A stretch of DNA of 64,000 bases. Origin: Bolinopsis microptera. Its lineage: Eukaryota; Ctenophora; Tentaculata; Lobata; Bolinopsidae. The stretch is from assembly GCF_026151205.1 (NCBI RefSeq), contig NC_087076.1, forward strand, positions 21,198,828-21,262,827, read 5' to 3'. The notes beneath the pieces were generated by a model. The model made no database searches, was not told the origin of the DNA, and worked only from the letters and a program-made list of their open reading frames with translations. Made by a program: the position numbers and the translations under genes. Shown here in pieces: positions 59,401 through 64,000 of the stretch (the stretch's first letter is position 1; the number at the start of each line of letters is the position of its first letter).

Positions 59401-61520
59401 GTGAATACTTTAGACTTATGGTTTCATTGAATAAAAGGAGTTTTAAATTTTGGCCATTTTGTGAGGCATATTTTGGCCATTTTGTGAGGCGTTTAGCCAT
59501 TTTAACATTTTGTTTCTTCCTAAATTGAACAATGTTCGTTTTGTTTGATGAATACTATTCTTTAAACATCTTCTGTCATACTGGTGCCAGAAGTTCTCAC
59601 CAAAATGCAAACTTAGTTCAAAAATTTGAAAAGAAATTTTGTGAGGCATATTTTGGCCATTTTGTGAGGCGTGTAGCCATTTTAGCATTTTTTTCTTCCT
59701 ATATTGAACAATGTTCGTTTTTTTTGATGAATACTATTCTTTGAACATCTTCTGTCATACTGGTGCCAGAAGTTCTCACCAAAATGTAAACTTAGTTCAA
59801 AAATTTGAAAAGTGCTCAAAATTTCTACATAAACAGTCATATTTATGCCAGAAAATGTGGTCCTAGTTAATGATTTCACCACAGGAAGTGTTGCCAGAAG
59901 ACTTTTGTTTCATATGGTATCCACAAAACCTACCAGTCTTTTATAAAAAATTAGTTACAAAAACATTTACAAATTTGGCCATTCTGTGAGGCTAGCCATT
60001 CTGTGAGGCATTTACCCGTATATCTGTAAATAATACTTGACGGCATTTATTTTAAACAGGTTTTAGAAGCAGATGTTGAAGAAAAGAAGGATGTTGTGGT
60101 TGAAATTCCTACTCCTCGAAAGAAATTTACTCCTAAAGAAAAGGTATTATTTTGATCAACTTTCCACACGGTGTAAATGTACTCTCGGGTTTTTTAAGTT
60201 AAGGAAATATTTGTTCCGATACTGATATAACTATAAGCTCACGTAAAAAAGCAAATTTTTCTGAAACTGCGCTGACCAGTCAAGACATTTTTTCAGAAAG
60301 CCTTACCAGAAAATCGACGTATGTCTGTTGACCCGCATCTTATAGCGGCCAGAAAAATGGGGGTACGTTTAAAATTGGATGCATGTGTAGCATGGCGAGA
60401 TTCTATCCTGTTGCCAACCTTAAACCTTTTTGCTTTGCTCATATAAGCTGAAACTGCTGAAAGGGTGTCCTTGTTTTTCATATTTTGTCTGAATTAGTGC
60501 ACGACCAGCTTAAGATGTACATAACATGCTGACTATTTTGTTTAAGTTGATTTCTTGATGTCGATCTCCACTGTGGCAGCCAGTGCCCTGGTGCCCTGAA
60601 GGACGGCGCAATATTCTTAAACCTGTCATGTTTAATCTGGCTGTTAAAACTCGTACAAAGCTGAATACGATAGATAGTGGTTGAATATTGCAACAGCTCT
60701 TGATTGAAGTATTATTGCATAATTCAGCATAGTTAATTCTGCGATTTTTTGATGTTTTATTTAAAATTAATCGTCCTACTTGAAGACTGTTGCGAGTAAG
60801 TCGTTGAAGACGCGCTTTTAATAAAACATTGTTACAATGTTGGCAAATTAACTGTTTTCATAACCCATATGTTAAATGTATAACTGTTATGTTAAAACTA
60901 AACTGTTAAAGGGGCGGCATGATCGCATAGTCCACCAAACAGTCTTGAGTCTGCAACATCGATAAGATGATAATGACAATATCTTGAAATGCTTGAAAAG
61001 AGATCTGCCCTTCCTCTGATAAAGTCATCACTTTAAGATCATTCATCTGTTCCGTGTAACTTTAACTGTTAAATATTATAAACTATTGTAATGTAAACAC
61101 TTTACTGAGGCAATGCTTCTGAAGAGAAGTGACTACCAAATGACGTGCATTATCAGTATTACAATATCCCACAAAATTTTCGAACAGCCGTAAAAAACGA
61201 ACAAAAATTCACACACAAAAAAAAGGTCATTATCTCGGACTCGCCTCAGAGCCCGGTCTTTGCACTTGATGCGTTGTTTTGGCATACTACTGAAATCCGT
61301 GTGTCAGGCATTGACTGGATGCGTAGTCGGGTAGGGGTTACGTTTCCAAATTTCGAAGTTCTTCCTGATGAAGAAAATTATTTAATACTTTGGATGATTT
61401 TATTTTGAAAGGCTTCTTATATGACATGCATTATATGACATGCATTGATGCATTGCTACCACTTTTTTGTAGGCATTAGATGGCAGTTGGAAATGCAAAA
61501 AAGAAGAAAGGATGTTATAG
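47437..61520 (+). CDS. STK33: Serine/threonine kinase 33-like protein (14 exons)
   Basis: Exons: 47437-47525, 48116-48248, 48600-48704, 51571-51648, 53003-53060, 53387-53469, 54299-54395, 54962-55040, 56305-56417, 57929-58014, 58383-58496, 60060-60143, 60297-60362 and 61473-61520, 410 residues. Frame is kept at every junction. Kinase landmarks are all present: ILGQGSFGTVYKA glycine loop, FAMKK lysine, LEREVAILK glutamate, IVHRDLKLENI, VTDFGLS, CGTPMYMAPE, QCDIWSIG, MKVDPAARITAKE. VFET, YLHDND, and VIEMMK after the domain match the STK33 subfamily of the CaMK group, as does HTRI-x-IEE-x-Y before it. All catalytic residues are intact, so an active kinase is expected. The acidic/lysine-rich tail is short compared with the vertebrate protein. 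The last small exon is the least certain. Intron 5 starts with GC. Confidence 0.92.
48705..51020. other. Kinase intron 3, no other gene recognised
   Basis: It contains a G-rich stretch near 50229-50250 and CTACTACTA runs near 49840; nothing else can be supported. Confidence 0.5.
51021..51320. repeat. Six nearly perfect 50-bp tandem units in kinase intron 3
   Basis: Units start CGTGGGAAATAGCCTCATCT at exactly 50-bp spacing (51021, 51071, 51121, 51171, 51221, 51271), with single-base variants in the first and last. Confidence 0.97.
51650..52885. repeat. 31-bp minisatellite (about 40 units) filling kinase intron 4
   Basis: The unit is CTACTTACTTACTTAG followed by TACTAACTTAGTACA, with A/G and T/C variants. 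It begins immediately at the splice donor of exon 4 and contains the branch-point consensus TACTAAC in most units. Confidence 0.97.
53061..53066 (+). other. GC splice donor of kinase intron 5
   Basis: Exon 5 ends CACGACAACG followed by GCAAGT. Using GC keeps phase 1 and rebuilds the conserved Asp of NDIVHRDLK with exon 6. The only nearby GT (53066) breaks the frame. Confidence 0.85.
53470..54217. other. Kinase intron 6, no feature
   Basis: AT-rich, nothing recognised before the 15-bp repeat. Confidence 0.5.
54218..54303 (+). repeat. 15-bp minisatellite across the exon 7 splice acceptor
   Basis: Six units of TATCA(C/G)GTGACATTG. Units 2 (54233) and 6 (54293) carry CAG|GTGAC acceptors; the others carry the E-box CACGTG. 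The real acceptor is at 54297-54298. Confidence 0.95.
55041..56304. other. Kinase intron 8, no feature
   Basis: No gene, element end or repeat recognised. Confidence 0.5.
56418..57928. other. Kinase intron 9, no feature
   Basis: It contains a small duplication (GGTTATGACGTCACAAACA twice near 56609-56645) and nothing else supported. Confidence 0.5.
58766..60018. mobile_element. 1.25 kb MITE in kinase intron 11
   Basis: Inverted ends are CGGGTATTTGCCTCACAGAA (58766) and its near inverse ending at 60018, flanked by TA. GCCTCACA(A)AATGGCC motifs repeat many times subterminally and internally, and a segment of about 180 bp is duplicated (59450-59800). No transposase. Confidence 0.88.
60363..61472. 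other. Kinase intron 13, no feature
   Basis: An 87-codon frame at 61145-61408 has no recognisable domain. Confidence 0.5.
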
Positions 61521-61667
61521 AGGTTAGATGTTTCTAAATGGTACCCTTGCTGTAGAGTCACACATTTTGTAAATCAGCTGACGTTTTCGTTTTAAAATCA
61601 AAACTGTACCAAGAATGTATATTATCTCATTGAGCACAGTTAGTAAATTTGATAGGAAAATGTTTTA

Positions 61668-61673
61668 AATAAA
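61668..61673 (+). promoter_or_regulatory. Candidate polyadenylation signal AATAAA of the kinase gene
   Basis: Located about 150 bases after the proposed stop codon, a normal distance. Confidence 0.5.
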
Positions 61674-61928
61674 TACTGGGTATCGATGGAGCAATTCTCG
61701 ACAACAATATTCATTTATACATTCATTTGTACCTTGACTATGTGCTGTTCTGATGTGATGTCTGGATGTTGAGGGTGGTGGCAAAGTGTGAGCTTTTTTA
61801 TCATCAGTCTTTGAAAACGTTAAACCAGTAGTAGTTGCTAAAATAAGCAGGAACTTATCAATGATAATATAGTAACAGCTTTTTACAACTTTAAATAATT
61901 AAGTCGAGTTTGAAAGTCTACGTAATTC

Positions 61929-62960
61929 CTAAAATCCTTCGCATTTATTTTGAAATGGAAAGTGGAAGCACGTGATTATCATTGCACGATCATAAGGATT
62001 ATAAATACCTTGCTGAAGAGTCTCTAGACACGGTGTCCTCCTTTTGATCCTTGAAATGACAAAGGATCTAAATCCAGAAACTGTTAGAACGTAAGTAAAG
62101 AAGTTCGCTATGACATTGAGGGTAAGGACCGTGAACGCGGCGCCGTAAAAATGCGTGTAAAATGAGCTAGGCTGGTCGGGATTCTTTTCCACGTATTGTT
62201 CAGCAATAGAGTAAATAGAGAGCGGGAGGACTGAAACAGTGTACATGGATGCTGAAACGATTACCATCGTGATTCCTTGCCAGCGTAAAGTTATATTAGA
62301 CTTTCGTGAGCACTCCACTGCCTTTATGATGAGAATAACTGTGGCCACTACAGTTACTACACTGGGGGTCAGCAGAATATGGAACGAGCTTATCGGAGCC
62401 AGAAAATTCCAGGTATCAGAGGAAAATCCGTAGTCGTGAGTAAAGATCCTGGAATCAAAGTATATGTCATCCTTGTCTACTATGAGAAAGGTAATGGGGG
62501 TGTAGAAGGAGATCAGCCAGATAGCCAGACAGACTCTGTGAGCAAGCTTACTTGTCCAAGTACTCGATCTAAGGGGGTATGTCAGCATCAGCAGCTTGGT
62601 AGTTGTCAAGCCACAGATTAATAACGTGCCAGCTGGGTAGCAATAGTAGGACACATAGACTCTAGTGTAGTTACAGAACCTCCCCATATCCCAACCATCC
62701 CCACCTATAACCGTTGAAACACCAATGGGCAGCACTCCAATCACAGACAGTACCAGATCACATACTGCCACGTGCTGAATGAACGTTACAATGACTTTAT
62801 TAAGGTTGAAAGCCCTGTATTTAATGGAAGCGTACAGGATTGTGGTGTCTCCAAGGACGGAACTGAGCACTACGAACATGTACCAGCCTGCCCAGGTGTA
62901 TCTTAGGGCGTCGTTCTTTATCTCAAACAGAGAGCTATTAGAGTAGTTGTAGGAAGTCAT
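61929..62960 (-). CDS. Divergent rhodopsin-like (class A) GPCR, intronless
   Basis: 343 residues with seven hydrophobic segments (about 24-47, 56-82, 97-124, 142-162, 186-213, 227-253, 270-295). N-terminal N5 and N8 are glycosylation sequons. Class A features: D68 in TM2 (AVCDLVLSV), W90 before C96 at the TM3 start, W148 in TM4. The DRY position reads TKL (121-123), and the NPxxY motif of TM7 is replaced by NFFTY (286-290). The TM6 CWxP motif is not conserved. It is a plasma-membrane receptor of unknown ligand in a lineage-specific orphan group; the ligand cannot be inferred. Convergent with the kinase gene, with about 410 bp between stop codons. Confidence 0.9.
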   Translation of the reverse strand: MTSYNYSNSSLFEIKNDALRYTWAGWYMFVVLSSVLGDTTILYASIKYRAFNLNKVIVTFIQHVAVCDLVLSVIGVLPIGVSTVIGGDGWDMGRFCNYTRVYVSYYCYPAGTLLICGLTTTKLLMLTYPLRSSTWTSKLAHRVCLAIWLISFYTPITFLIVDKDDIYFDSRIFTHDYGFSSDTWNFLAPISSFHILLTPSVVTVVATVILIIKAVECSRKSNITLRWQGITMVIVSASMYTVSVLPLSIYSIAEQYVEKNPDQPSSFYTHFYGAAFTVLTLNVIANFFTYVLTVSGFRSFVISRIKRRTPCLETLQQGIYNPYDRAMIITCFHFPFQNKCEGF

Positions 62961-64000
62961 ATCTTACAACTTTATACTAAGTTATTGCCACTAAGTTATA
63001 ACATAACGCAACTAACGAAAAAGACAATGTATCATTGGGTGTAAAAAATGTTATGTTGCGTAGACTAATGTTATTATCAGATTAGATGTAATATGGTGTC
63101 TTGTAGTTGTATAATTATATTCTGTGTTTACATAATTATGGCATATTTCGCTCCTTTATTATTCATTGCTGTACACGTCTTCATAGGTTAAGTAACAACT
63201 TTTGCTTTTGGGATTCCTATAATTTCAGATAAGAAGATTCTTAACTTCTAACTCTCAAGACTCAACATGTTGTAGTCGACCTCTAAGATTTATTTTGAAA
63301 ACCTTCCACGTTAACCAAACCATTCGCAGACAAACTCACCCCGACGAACGTCACTGCCTACGACAGCGAAAACTACTCCGATAAAAATGTCGAGAAACAG
63401 AAAACCAGGACCCGACTCAAAGAGAGATGATAGAAAACAGACCAACTCCCAGACGGTGAAATAATAACAATCAGCCCAACATTGGAAACATTTCTCCCGC
63501 GTTTTATTTCGTGTTGTGTGACAATATTTCGGACCGGGCTATCGATCAAATTTCCACTTAATATCAAGCTGGCCTGGCTTTATAACATTTCGGATATTTA
63601 CTGCTTCAGTGCGGTAAAATGCGGTAAAATTGCATCAAGAGCCTTGGATGGCTGATGTAAAGTTTTTTTGGAATGATGGTTATGTTAGAGAGAAGTTTAA
63701 TCCAACAAGGCAATCAATAACATTACGAGTTTATGTACATTTGACATTGTAAATATTCTATAGAGGTGTCGAAATTGGATTTCAGTTTTTGGAGGTTGGA
63801 ACGATATTCAAGTTTGGATTAAGTTACATACACACTCAAACATGGCAAAATCCAAGAGGATAGGTTTGCACCAACTTTGCCATTCTTCGTTATATGCGGA
63901 TTTATTAAAAGTTTGATATATCCACCTTACAAACACAACATGTTTAACAAACACATAATTTATACACAGCCGTATAAAGCTTGCCTCTAGATTTCTTTCA
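62961..64000. other. No supported gene
   Basis: Upstream region of the GPCR and beyond. AT-rich, without recognised exons, RNA genes or repeats. Confidence 0.5.

Noticed and set aside
61145-61408. 87-codon frame in the last kinase intron
   Set aside because: No domain, not in phase with flanking exons.

Overview
The window is eukaryotic and reads as an AT-rich, transposon-dense, early-diverging metazoan genome. A cnidarian-like animal is my best guess; the species cannot be fixed from sequence alone. The reasons are spliced genes with GT-AG introns, a clear STK33-type kinase, an intronless rhodopsin-like GPCR, modular secreted proteins built of symmetric phase 1-1 exons, TTAGGG-type interstitial telomere repeats, and many eukaryotic mobile elements (Helitron, hAT, mariner, LTR, LINE, SINE).

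Layout. Positions 1-8300 hold a dispersed repeat family (family A, including a 4-unit tandem array of about 555 bp), a double-hairpin insert, two non-autonomous DNA transposons and an ORF1-only retroposon. Positions 4505-15010 and 23920-28445 are arms of an old imperfect inverted duplication. Each arm carries one copy of a secreted-protein gene. The left copy (minus strand, 14664 to 8652, 7 exons) encodes a signal peptide, an uncharacterised beta-rich module, four GCC2/GCC3-like cysteine-rich modules, a sushi-like module and a tail. The right copy (plus strand, 24297 to 26309, 3 exons) lacks the four cysteine-rich exons and appears to end at a stop codon supplied by a telomere-repeat tract. 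The two genes diverge from a common spacer. That spacer (15010-23920) is filled with a tandem Helitron array, hAT and foldback elements, a mariner relic and CR1/L2-like LINE debris.

Positions 28450-33970 are microsatellites, another Helitron and short tandem arrays. Positions 33972-41836 are two tandem copies of repeat B. One is split by a 1.93 kb element saturated with TGGTTAA motifs. The other is split by a very young gag-only LTR retrotransposon with 300-bp LTRs I see no difference between and a perfect 5-bp target duplication; this element itself contains a truncated mariner. A PHD-finger/reverse-transcriptase/restriction-like-endonuclease retroelement (ORF 42384-45569) follows, with a strongly structured 3' UTR and a T21 run.

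Positions 47437-61520 hold a 14-exon STK33-like Ser/Thr kinase gene of 410 codons whose introns contain several minisatellites, two of them touching splice sites, plus one GC-AG intron and a 1.25 kb TA-flanked MITE. A divergent class A GPCR (62960 to 61929, minus strand) lies convergent to it. The last kilobase has no gene I can support.
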